A program made the translations under genes and the position numbers. Of a DNA stretch of 28,275 bases, positions 22,851 through 28,275 are shown piece after piece. This DNA comes from a virus: positions 1 to 28,275 of IMG/VR virus record IMGVR_UViG_3300047557_000100. One strand, 5' to 3'. Position 1 is the stretch's first letter. Every line of letters begins with the position of its first letter. The notes under the pieces were generated by a model that was not told the DNA's origin, searched no databases, and saw nothing but the letters and a program-made list of their open reading frames with translations.

Positions 22851-24718
22851 TAGCAATCCCCATATGATTGTCCGTATTTAGCCTCACAGGCGACGGGCAG
22901 ATCGGCACACCAGTCAGGGGGAGTAGACATAGTTTTCACTATAAATGCAAGGGCGTCATCGACTTCGGATTCTGGGACAACCCAGACACCTGCGTCATGT
23001 ACGGTCAGCACAGTTCGGTAACGTTCGTTTACCTTTAGCATCTGTTCGCCCACGATGATTCGGGCGAGGGCTTGCACGATATTCTCAGTAACTGCACCGC
23101 CCCAGATCTTTATTACGCCACGGCGTGATGTGTAAACGCATCCGTTTTCAAGGCCGCTAGTGCGGAGGTTCGGGTAGCGGATGTACAGTCGGTTCGGAAG
23201 TCTTATGCCTTCCGGCGTTATCTCTACGACTTGCTTGTTGTCCAAGTAGTAAGACTTACCCACGTTCGCACCCGTGCTCATCAACCATGACAAGGCTCGG
23301 TCGCAGTCATTCCAAAACCTCGGGATCATGCTGTTGGCCTGTCGGTACAGATGCACGATGCGCTTGCACTCATGCTCTTCAAGGCGAACGCTCACCGGAT
23401 GCGCCGTGCCCAGAGTGTGCTGCAACTTGGCAGCACCTGTGCCGTAGCCCAGTCCAAGGATGCAGGTCTTGCCCACGAACCGCTCGACCGGATCTTTCTT
23501 CGTAATAGTTCTGTTGTAGACATGCGTAGCGAACTCGGAATAGATGTCCCGCTTGTTACGGAACGCCTCGACCATGTCCTCTTGTTCGGCTAACCACGCC
23601 AGCACACGCGCTTCGATCTGTGAACTATCACAGTTAATAACGACATGTCCACGGGGAGCCAGCACTGAATTCTTCAGAGCCTTCTTCTTGGCATCGCGAC
23701 TCGGCAAGTTCTGGAAGTTGACGCTGTCCTGCCCTGACCATCGTCCGGTGTGTGCCCCGTAATACTTCAACGGGATAGGCAGCATGCCATTGTTTCGCGC
23801 ACCGATTCCGATGAAGCGTTCGATGCGGGACTCTTCGATGGTGGACTTCGTACCCAGACGAACCGCGCAGAGTTGTTGAATGATCGGGTCGGGGTGTTCT
23901 TGCAGAGCCATGAACCCCACATCATTCTTGGCAAGAGCAAAGGTCACGTTGCCTGTAGTCGGACTGATCTTCGTGGGCACGGGGATGTTGAAGTCCTCCA
24001 GTATCTGCGCGAACTGTTTGTTGCTACAGAGTTTCTTGCGAACTTCTTCCTCTAGCCCACAGTCGAGCAAGCCTCTCAGACCATTCAGCAGTTCAGTCTT
24101 CTCGGCTTTAATTTCATCTAGCCTCGTGACCAACAGCGCATCGTCCACCATCAGCGTCGGACGGGTGTACATCTTGAGGGTCATGTCCACCAGATTGAAC
24201 TCGACCTCGGGAAAAACTGGAGCCATACGAGCAAACAAATTGCACGTTAGTTCAACGTCGTTCGTGCAGTAGTGCCCATACAACTCCAGTTCTGCCGGAG
24301 AGAAGTCCTCTCTCCGCTTCCCGATGTTGTTGTGTACTTCGGTTCCCTTCTCACCAATCTCGTAACGCTGAACAAGCGCGGCAAGCGATCCACCTGCATC
24401 GACACCGTGTAGAGCACGAGCCATGCATAGCGTGTCGTAGTAGAAGTTCGGATGAATATCCAGAACCCACTCTAGTATCGCTCCGTCGAACATGGCGTTG
24501 TGACATAGGACAGCGGTGCTGCTCCAGTCAAACCTGTTTAAGAATTCTTTAATCTCAGCGTGAGACCCAGAAAACCAAACAGGTTCGCCATCGTTCTCTT
24601 TGACACCTACGCCGATGATTTGAAAACGCGGGTCACGAATGTATTCCTCAGTCGTCATCTTCGACAGACTGAAGTCCTTCGCGTAGTACGTTTCAAAGTC
24701 TAGCGTTACGAAACTCAT
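22850..24718 (-). CDS. polA: Family A DNA polymerase with 3'-5' exonuclease
   Basis: A 622-residue replicative polymerase. The exonuclease domain has LDFET (D7, E9), CHNAMFD (N74, D78) and YCTND (Y150, D154), the DEDDy set. The polymerase domain has GAHTGRWSG at 321-329, motif A NCDSSQIEAR (D364), motif B with R413, K417, L421 and Y425-G426, and motif C LTVHDAGVW (H574, D575). No 5'-nuclease domain is present, as usual for phage PolA. The residue equivalent to E. coli Pol I Phe762 is Leu421, and the third acidic position of motif C is Ala576 instead of Glu. With the primase/helicase and SNF2 helicase downstream it forms the replisome. Its stop overlaps the nuclease start. Confidence 0.95.
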   Translation of the reverse strand: MSFVTLDFETYYAKDFSLSKMTTEEYIRDPRFQIIGVGVKENDGEPVWFSGSHAEIKEFLNRFDWSSTAVLCHNAMFDGAILEWVLDIHPNFYYDTLCMARALHGVDAGGSLAALVQRYEIGEKGTEVHNNIGKRREDFSPAELELYGHYCTNDVELTCNLFARMAPVFPEVEFNLVDMTLKMYTRPTLMVDDALLVTRLDEIKAEKTELLNGLRGLLDCGLEEEVRKKLCSNKQFAQILEDFNIPVPTKISPTTGNVTFALAKNDVGFMALQEHPDPIIQQLCAVRLGTKSTIEESRIERFIGIGARNNGMLPIPLKYYGAHTGRWSGQDSVNFQNLPSRDAKKKALKNSVLAPRGHVVINCDSSQIEARVLAWLAEQEDMVEAFRNKRDIYSEFATHVYNRTITKKDPVERFVGKTCILGLGYGTGAAKLQHTLGTAHPVSVRLEEHECKRIVHLYRQANSMIPRFWNDCDRALSWLMSTGANVGKSYYLDNKQVVEITPEGIRLPNRLYIRYPNLRTSGLENGCVYTSRRGVIKIWGGAVTENIVQALARIIVGEQMLKVNERYRTVLTVHDAGVWVVPESEVDDALAFIVKTMSTPPDWCADLPVACEAKYGQSYGDC

Positions 24719-24720
24719 GA

Positions 24721-25182
24721 TTAAGCAGCCTTCGATTCTCGACGGGCGATCTCGCGATCAATGTAGAACCTAGCCTTCTTCAAGTCCTGCAACGGATTGC
24801 CCTTGTAGAAAGCGCGGCTGATGTACTTCACAGCGTTGCCCAAGTGATAGTTAAGATTCTTAGCCTCTATGAACTCAATCGTTTCCACGCCGCCAACCTT
24901 GTAGTGCGGGGGATGATTGACCATGTCGGCCTCGGGAACCTTGATCGGCTTCTGCCCGTTGAAGATCAACGGTTTCACCGGCTGCAATACTTCGCGGGTC
25001 TTTGCGATCTTCGATAACTTGGTCTTCTTGACTCGCTCACCCTTCTTTATGTTGTTCTTCCAATAGAACTTTACTTGGTGAACGTAGTTCTCTTTGAGTT
25101 TCAACTTGGCGGCGATCTCTTTTACTGACAGCCCCTCTGCCAAGAGAGCGCGAATCTTCGCAGCATTACTCTGCTTTTTCAT
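24721..25182 (-). CDS. HTH-DUF3310 fusion protein (nucleotide-kinase-like)
   Basis: A 153-residue protein that starts within the end of the VRR-NUC gene (17-base overlap), with TAGGAG 9 bases before ATG. Residues 5-42 form a helix-turn-helix (AEGLSVKEIAAKLKLKENYV). A basic Lys-rich linker covers 43-85. Residues 88-147 hold DUF3310: VNHPPHYKVGGVETIEFI, NYHLGNAVKYISRAFYKG and DLKKARFYIDREI. DUF3310 occurs in T7 gp1.7, an unusual nucleotide kinase for dGMP and dTMP, where it carries conserved His and Lys/Arg residues. The fusion to an HTH may couple nucleotide metabolism with DNA binding, or the HTH may be a recruited DNA anchor. Kinase activity has not been shown for every DUF3310 protein. Confidence 0.82.
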   Translation of the reverse strand: MKKQSNAAKIRALLAEGLSVKEIAAKLKLKENYVHQVKFYWKNNIKKGERVKKTKLSKIAKTREVLQPVKPLIFNGQKPIKVPEADMVNHPPHYKVGGVETIEFIEAKNLNYHLGNAVKYISRAFYKGNPLQDLKKARFYIDREIARRESKAA

Positions 25183-25474
25183 ACGAACTGACTCCTATCA
25201 ATATTAATTGCAACAACTGATCAACATTAGACTCATCAATCAACAGCACTTGTCCTCCTGCCTCTTCAATGTCTTTAAAGTTTTTCATCTGTAAGGCAGT
25301 CGGTTTGTTCCCCTTGGCCTTGCATTCGATGCCTATGAACAACCCCTTGTAGCAGACTAGAAAGTCTGGCACTCCGGCGTTGCCATAACCTGTGCCGATG
25401 GGCATCGCGTAGTAAGCCTTGATCTCGGTTAGAACTTTTCTAACCTTGTCTTTTACTTTTCGTTCGGGGGTCAA
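25166..25474 (-). CDS. VRR-NUC domain nuclease
   Basis: A 102-residue minimal VRR-NUC nuclease. It begins with TTG at 25474, preceded at once by an in-frame stop and by GGATGGAAG, so the start is well constrained; no ATG is available before residue 24. The core is GYGNAGVPDFLVCYKG (D37), then FIGIECKAKGNKPTALQ with E50-x-K52 and Q62, the PD-(D/E)XK catalytic set. Stand-alone phage VRR-NUC proteins act as structure-specific DNA nucleases, including Holliday-junction cleavage. Here it overlaps the zinc-finger gene upstream by 35 bases and the HTH-DUF3310 gene downstream by 17. Together with the Cas4-like enzyme it gives the operon two distinct nucleases. Confidence 0.88.
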   Translation of the reverse strand: MTPERKVKDKVRKVLTEIKAYYAMPIGTGYGNAGVPDFLVCYKGLFIGIECKAKGNKPTALQMKNFKDIEEAGGQVLLIDESNVDQLLQLILIGVSSYEKAE

Positions 25475-25634
25475 TTAACTTCCATCCCTTCGCGGTTTCT
25501 ACGAATCCGATTGCCGCCATTGCTTCAAGAGAGCGGCAATCACCAAACCTGTATTTGTGCGCGTGAAATGAGTTCGCCGTTGCAAACTTGCGCTTGCACT
25601 CAGTACACCTTCTTTCTTGCTTTACGACGCTCAC
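25440..25634 (-). CDS. Small zinc-finger protein
   Basis: A 64-residue protein with a GTG start and AGAGG 7 bases upstream. Residues 10-33 show CTECKRKFATANSFHAHKYR then FGDC, a C2H2/C2HC-type zinc finger (C10, C13, H24, H26 or a late Cys). The second half, LEAMAAIGFVETAKGWKL, has the short tail often seen after such fingers in phage proteins. It overlaps the upstream coiled-coil gene and the downstream VRR-NUC gene by 35 bases each, so all three are likely co-translated. A role guiding or regulating the adjacent nuclease is plausible but not shown. Confidence 0.74.
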   Translation of the reverse strand: MSVVKQERRCTECKRKFATANSFHAHKYRFGDCRSLEAMAAIGFVETAKGWKLIDPRTKSKRQG

Positions 25635-25797
25635 TTTTCAACCTCTCAACTTCTCTGCGTAAGTAGACGATCTCATCACGACACGCCCACAACACGCTGC
25701 CCACTGTCAGAAACTTCATTTCTGTTGTGGTCGAGGCATCGTTGATGTCGTTGGGGAGTGCGCGAATCAGATCAAGAATATCATCTTCGATTTCCAC
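25600..25797 (-). CDS. Small coiled-coil early protein
   Basis: A 65-residue protein, GTG start with GGAG 7-8 bases upstream. The N-terminal half is acidic (EIEDDILDLIRALPND). The C-terminal half is a charged helix (CRDEIVYLRREVERLKSERR) with a heptad-like pattern, so a short coiled coil is likely. I know many small phage proteins built as ILDxLR... followed by EIERLRxE, usually in early operons, without known function. It overlaps the upstream frame by 17 bases and the zinc-finger gene by 35. Reality rests on the ribosome site, its composition and the overlap pattern shared by its neighbours. Confidence 0.6.
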   Translation of the reverse strand: MEIEDDILDLIRALPNDINDASTTTEMKFLTVGSVLWACRDEIVYLRREVERLKSERRKARKKVY

Positions 25798-26023
25798 GCA
25801 GTGTCTCCAGTTCAGTCTTCAAAGTATTCAACTCTAACAAGAGGACTGTAGCCTCGTCGAACAGTCCCGCTCTCCGTATATTCTGCAAGGATTGCTCGAC
25901 GCGCTTCTGCTGACTTTGACCATAGCCCCAAGGGGCAGCACTCATCTCGTCTTTCCACGCGCCGGGTGGGGATTGATTGTCTATTACTACGGTCTCTGCC
26001 CTCGGCTTTGATTCGTTCGTCAT
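25781..26023 (-). CDS. Small early protein, overlaps the HTH gene out of frame
   Basis: An 80-residue reading frame starting with ATG at 26023 (GAGGG about 10 bases upstream). Middle residues SPPGAWKDEMSAAPWGYGQS are followed by a helix VEQSLQNIRRAGLFDEATVL and a Leu-rich coiled C-terminus (LELNTLKTELETLRGNRR). Its composition looks protein-like, more so than the Arg-rich overlapping part of the other frame. Its end lies just before the ribosome site of the next gene. Because 212 bases are shared with the HTH gene frame, either this is a true long overlap or the two are remnants of one gene broken by a frameshift. Confidence 0.5.
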   Translation of the reverse strand: MTNESKPRAETVVIDNQSPPGAWKDEMSAAPWGYGQSQQKRVEQSLQNIRRAGLFDEATVLLLELNTLKTELETLRGNRR

Positions 26024-26234
26024 ACTGCATGATCCCTCGGTTGACCGCCTTCGCTAGGTGCAAGTTAGAAACGCCCCACGACGCTGCTAATTGTTTGTAA
26101 TTAACACGTTCGTGATTTTCTCTGGCTTTCCGTCTGTACTCCAACAAAAACAAATACTGCTCATACGAAAGTACCAAGTTGTATCTTGACTTTCGCGTGT
26201 AGACCTTACCCTCTTTCTTTTTTCCTCGTGTCAT
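25812..26234 (-). CDS. Helix-turn-helix early protein with doubtful C-terminus
   Basis: A 140-residue frame starting at ATG 26234, within the last 29 bases of the acidic gene upstream; ribosome site weak. The N-terminal 85 residues are credible: a basic start (MTRGKKKEGKVYTRKSRYN), a helix (YEQYLFLLEYRRKARENHER), and a helix-turn-helix KQLAASWGVSNLHLAKAVNRG near 67-87. The remaining 55 residues (from about RRVERRDECC) are Arg/Cys-rich and read like a shadow of the 80-residue frame. The true protein may therefore end or shift frame near 26.0 kb. A DNA-binding regulator of the early operon is the likeliest role; only the N-terminal part is well supported. Confidence 0.52.
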   Translation of the reverse strand: MTRGKKKEGKVYTRKSRYNLVLSYEQYLFLLEYRRKARENHERVNYKQLAASWGVSNLHLAKAVNRGIMQYDERIKAEGRDRSNRQSIPTRRVERRDECCPLGLWSKSAEARRAILAEYTESGTVRRGYSPLVRVEYFED

Positions 26235-26472
26235 CTCGCACCAACACTAGTAACTTACAGATCACATGGCTCTCGGTCTTCTGCTCTCCTGCTTTGTGCA
26301 AGAGATCAAACTGATGAGCTAAGTTCTCAATCATGTCCCAGTCGATGTATTCCAACTCTAGGTTGTCACCAATCGTCGCCCAGACTTTTTCCTGTGGCGG
26401 GATCGGAACCATGTCCTCTGGCTTTACATCCAGATAGGACACATCGTCATCAAGAGTTAGGGAAGTAGTCAT
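26206..26472 (-). CDS. Small acidic early protein
   Basis: An 88-residue acidic protein whose ATG overlaps the end of the glycosyltransferase gene by 23 bases, with AGGAG 7 bases upstream, an excellent ribosome site. Visible parts: TTSLTLDDDVSYLDVKPEDM at the N-terminus, a hydrophobic/acidic middle (NLELEYIDWDMIENLAHQF), and KLLVLVRDDTRKKERG at the end. I do not recognise a family with confidence, though the EYIDWD...CKLLVLVR order seems familiar from aquatic phages. No nucleic-acid or catalytic motif is seen; it could be an inhibitor or assembly factor, but nothing shows this. Confidence 0.62.
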   Translation of the reverse strand: MTTSLTLDDDVSYLDVKPEDMVPIPPQEKVWATIGDNLELEYIDWDMIENLAHQFDLLHKAGEQKTESHVICKLLVLVRDDTRKKERG

Positions 26473-27631
26473 CTTGAATCTCCTGAATAAGTTCTTGAAC
26501 TTGTTTGTCCCACGGAGCCTTTACGTTATCGCGTGGAAATAGTTTTACCGATGGATACCACAGACTCGTGCGGCCACGCTTCTGGTTCCAGTACCAAAGT
26601 TTGTTAGCGTCGAGCACATACGTAGGTTTGCCCATCGCCCCTGCGATATGCACGTTGGCGTTGCTGACAGACACCACCACATCGCACAGCGACATCGTCG
26701 CGGCTACACCTTCTAGATCAAAGAAGTTGCCAACGGTGGTCTGCCACACGTGTCTACCAGTCTTCTCTTCAAACGGTTCTATGTCATGATCGGGCTTACC
26801 GTACTGAAGGTTGACGATCTTGGCGTTCGGGATGTCCCACAGCCCAACCAACTCCTCCAACTTGATGCTCTTGTGCTTGTCGATGCGAGGTGCAGTACTA
26901 GCCCATGAGAGACCGATGACGAACTCTTCTCCAGTCAGACCCAACTCTTGCTGTATCTGCACACCACGATTCGTGTCGTGCCTGATGTACTTGAACTGGG
27001 TGCACTCGTCGATGTCGGCTTCTGTCTCAATGAAGTGTCTGCCGATGCTGCCCAGTGGTATCTGAGAATCATACTCAGCGTTGTTAACCTTGGCGCTGTG
27101 CGGAATGAACTTGATGTCTGGGTTGGCTCGTTGCAGTAGTCCTGCCAATCGGATGTCGATCATGACTGTAACTTTTTCAGTACAACTCTTAACCTTCTTC
27201 AGCAGACTGCTGTACAGCAACTGATCACCGATGCCCTGCTCACACCATACAAGTACAGACTGATAGGCACGGTATGGTCGCCACTCGGGGAGCCTCGTCT
27301 TGAGTCGCGGGGATGCAAACGATGTGCTCTTCCATCGCTCGTCATACAACTCCCACCCACGCTTGAAGTCACCGCGCTGCATCGCCATCAAACCCATCGT
27401 CCACTTGGCATCAGCGGTATCAGGATCGTGGTGCAGAGCCTTCTCAAAGTCTGCCTGTGCCAAGTCCCAACGCTTCATCTCCCAGTGCGCTCGGCCACGC
27501 TGAATGTAGGACGCAATGATCAACGGATGCATATCGATGAGTTTATTGAACCCCGGTATGCACTCATCGAACTTGTCTTGATCCAACATCTCCAATGATT
27601 CTTTGAAGATGTCTTGTATAGATTTATTCAC
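26450..27631 (-). CDS. TPR protein with GT9/GT41-like glycosyltransferase domain
   Basis: A 393-residue protein from the GTG at 27631, chosen because GGGAGAG lies 7 bases upstream and the codon overlaps the stop of a 38-residue ORF (GTGA). A GTG 57 bases further upstream would add 19 residues that the small ORF already uses. Residues 3-105 contain about three TPR units (SYIQRGRAHWEMKRWDLAQA; RGDFKRGWELYDERW). Residues 124-393 fit a GT-B sugar transferase related to heptosyltransferases and OGT: LVWCEQGIGDQLLY, FVIGLSWAS, then VVVSVSNANVHIAGAMGKPT, the sugar-nucleotide pocket, ending SLWYPSVKLFP. It may glycosylate host surface sugars or proteins, and phages sometimes use this to block superinfection. 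Substrate unknown. Confidence 0.8.
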   Translation of the reverse strand: MNKSIQDIFKESLEMLDQDKFDECIPGFNKLIDMHPLIIASYIQRGRAHWEMKRWDLAQADFEKALHHDPDTADAKWTMGLMAMQRGDFKRGWELYDERWKSTSFASPRLKTRLPEWRPYRAYQSVLVWCEQGIGDQLLYSSLLKKVKSCTEKVTVMIDIRLAGLLQRANPDIKFIPHSAKVNNAEYDSQIPLGSIGRHFIETEADIDECTQFKYIRHDTNRGVQIQQELGLTGEEFVIGLSWASTAPRIDKHKSIKLEELVGLWDIPNAKIVNLQYGKPDHDIEPFEEKTGRHVWQTTVGNFFDLEGVAATMSLCDVVVSVSNANVHIAGAMGKPTYVLDANKLWYWNQKRGRTSLWYPSVKLFPRDNVKAPWDKQVQELIQEIQDDYFPNS

Positions 27632-27744
27632 CAGTAGTCTCTCCCACTTCGTTTGGCTCCCCACGCAGGTGGGGGCACATGTGACCACTCTCGTCTGCGG
27701 AAATCATCAGCGCGCTTGAAGAAACTTAGTAGCCATTTGATCAT
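27628..27744 (-). CDS. 38-residue nested early ORF
   Basis: An ATG at 27744 overlaps the stop of the upstream gene (ATGA) and its TGA at 27628-27630 overlaps the GTG of the TPR gene (GTGA), so both ends are coupled by 4-base overlaps. GAGGGAAG lies upstream at a suitable distance. The peptide begins MIKWLLSFFKRADDFRRREW, a hydrophobic-basic helix, followed by a Pro stretch (VPPPAW) and ends KRSGRDYW. It looks membrane-associated or amphipathic. Without it there would be a gap of more than 100 bases in an operon of overlapping genes. Function unknown. Confidence 0.62.
   Translation of the reverse strand: MIKWLLSFFKRADDFRRREWSHVPPPAWGAKRSGRDYW
27639..27645 (-). promoter_or_regulatory. Ribosome site fixing the TPR-glycosyltransferase start
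   Basis: GGGAGAG on the minus strand, 7 bases before GTG at 27631. It favours this start over a GTG 57 bases upstream, which has no comparable site and lies inside the 38-residue ORF. Confidence 0.65.
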
Positions 27745-28142
27745 GCGACTTCCCTCTGTTGTGGAAACGTTAGTTTCATCCCACGTATGACGGATAGTTC
27801 TTCAAACGAAAGCACCACTTGGTAATAGTATATGTTAGTTGCATTACTATTGGCAACGAACCATCCAATATTTATGTACTCTCGTGGGTAATGATCGGGA
27901 GGGTTCAACTCCCACGCTGTATTCACCGGGGCAGTAACTTGCTCGTCGATACCCAACCCATGAACCATCGCCAGCTTCTCTTTGATCGTATCGGGTAGAG
28001 TTTTAACATTGAATATCCGCAACATGTTATCGCCCACGTACACCCGATATATCTCTGGGTTTTGTGTGGTGTCACGCACTACGCAGACAGACCATAACTC
28101 ATCGTGCTGCAACTTGATCGGGGTAGTACTGTAGACATACAT
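27741..28142 (-). CDS. Small conserved phage early protein
   Basis: A 133-residue protein starting with ATG at 28142, 8 bases after AAGGG. It contains strand-rich segments: DELWSVCVVRDTTQNPEIYR, then VYVGDNMLRIFNVK, LPDTIKEKLAMV and PREYINIGWFVAN, ending in YYYQVVLSFEELSVIRG. The alternating strands suggest one small alpha/beta or beta-barrel domain. I have a weak memory of similar proteins at the early end of aquatic phage genomes, but no function. No membrane segment, signal peptide or catalytic motif is visible. Its stop overlaps the 38-residue ORF start. A tiny ORF ends 4 bases before its start. Confidence 0.66.
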   Translation of the reverse strand: MYVYSTTPIKLQHDELWSVCVVRDTTQNPEIYRVYVGDNMLRIFNVKTLPDTIKEKLAMVHGLGIDEQVTAPVNTAWELNPPDHYPREYINIGWFVANSNATNIYYYQVVLSFEELSVIRGMKLTFPQQREVA

Positions 28143-28146
28143 AGTA

Positions 28147-28203
28147 TTAACCCTTATCCGCGACGATCCATTGCAGGGGACGGTGCTGATAACCGTACGT
28201 CAT
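28147..28203 (-). CDS. Possible 18-residue leader peptide
   Basis: ATG at 28203 follows GAGGGAGGGTGG directly upstream, a strong but close ribosome site. It reads MTYGYQHRPLQWIVADKG and stops 4 bases before the next gene. The same frame is open back to an upstream ATG at 28224 (25 residues). It may be a leader that couples translation, a remnant, or chance. Confidence 0.35.
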   Translation of the reverse strand: MTYGYQHRPLQWIVADKG

Positions 28204-28275
28204 CCACCCTCCCTCGTTCGACATGTAAAACGCAGACGTTTTGGCAAAGATCTAGTCAGAGTCGATACCAGTTAT
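28204..28275. other. Upstream edge of the minus-strand operon
   Basis: No convincing gene. It contains a short palindrome, AAAACG CAGA CGTTTT (28227-28242). I see no convincing promoter pair, so the operon promoter may lie beyond the window. Confidence 0.4.

Noticed and set aside
27632-27688. N-terminal extension of the glycosyltransferase from an upstream GTG
   Set aside because: No ribosome site there, the added residues lie before the TPR domain, and the DNA is used by the 38-residue ORF.
28227-28242. Short palindrome as a terminator
   Set aside because: Six AT-rich base pairs only; too weak without more support.

Overview
The window is part of a double-stranded DNA tailed-phage genome, most likely a short-tailed (podovirus-like) phage of an aquatic bacterium. 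Three things support this. The left half carries a block of virion genes with a P22-gp10-like stabilisation/tail protein and a giant ejection-type protein. The right half carries a compact phage replication module with family A DNA polymerase, AEP-like primase/helicase, SNF2-type helicase and small nucleases. Many proteins also resemble types I associate with marine and freshwater phage metagenomes. The host attribution is inference. I see no integrase, RNA polymerase, terminase, capsid, portal or lysis gene here; the remaining structural genes presumably lie to the left of the window.

Layout: bases 3-15484 are all plus-strand and tightly packed, often with 1-4 base stop/start overlaps. In order they are a 5'-truncated stabilisation/tail protein, a jelly-roll-like small virion protein, a Gly/Pro-rich virion protein with a conserved C-terminal domain, a Pro/Met/Gln-rich protein, a GNAT-like protein, a Gln-rich repeat protein, a coiled-coil internal protein, and a 2350-residue multidomain protein. 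The last has winged-helix domains resembling FtsK-gamma, a zincin-type HExxH motif, an LPD38-like region and a membrane segment. It is the most striking gene of the window.

Bases 15477-28142 are all minus-strand and converge on the virion block near 15.48 kb. Read in transcription order (right to left) they are a tiny leader ORF, a conserved small protein, a 38-residue nested ORF, a TPR-glycosyltransferase, a cluster of small overlapping early genes (two HTH or coiled-coil proteins, a zinc-finger protein, a VRR-NUC nuclease, an HTH-DUF3310 protein), PolA, a Cas4/RecB-like nuclease, an HNH-like small protein, a structured 166-base gap, an SNF2-like helicase, a phage-conserved coiled-coil protein, a Cys4 putative ssDNA-binding protein, an HTH protein, a terminator-like hairpin, the primase/helicase and a last 69-residue protein.

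How it works together: the minus-strand block looks like an early operon that synthesises and processes phage DNA and may modify the host surface. The plus-strand block looks like the end of the late operon, making tail and ejected internal proteins. The two transcription units meet tail-to-tail at a perfect 11-bp inverted repeat.
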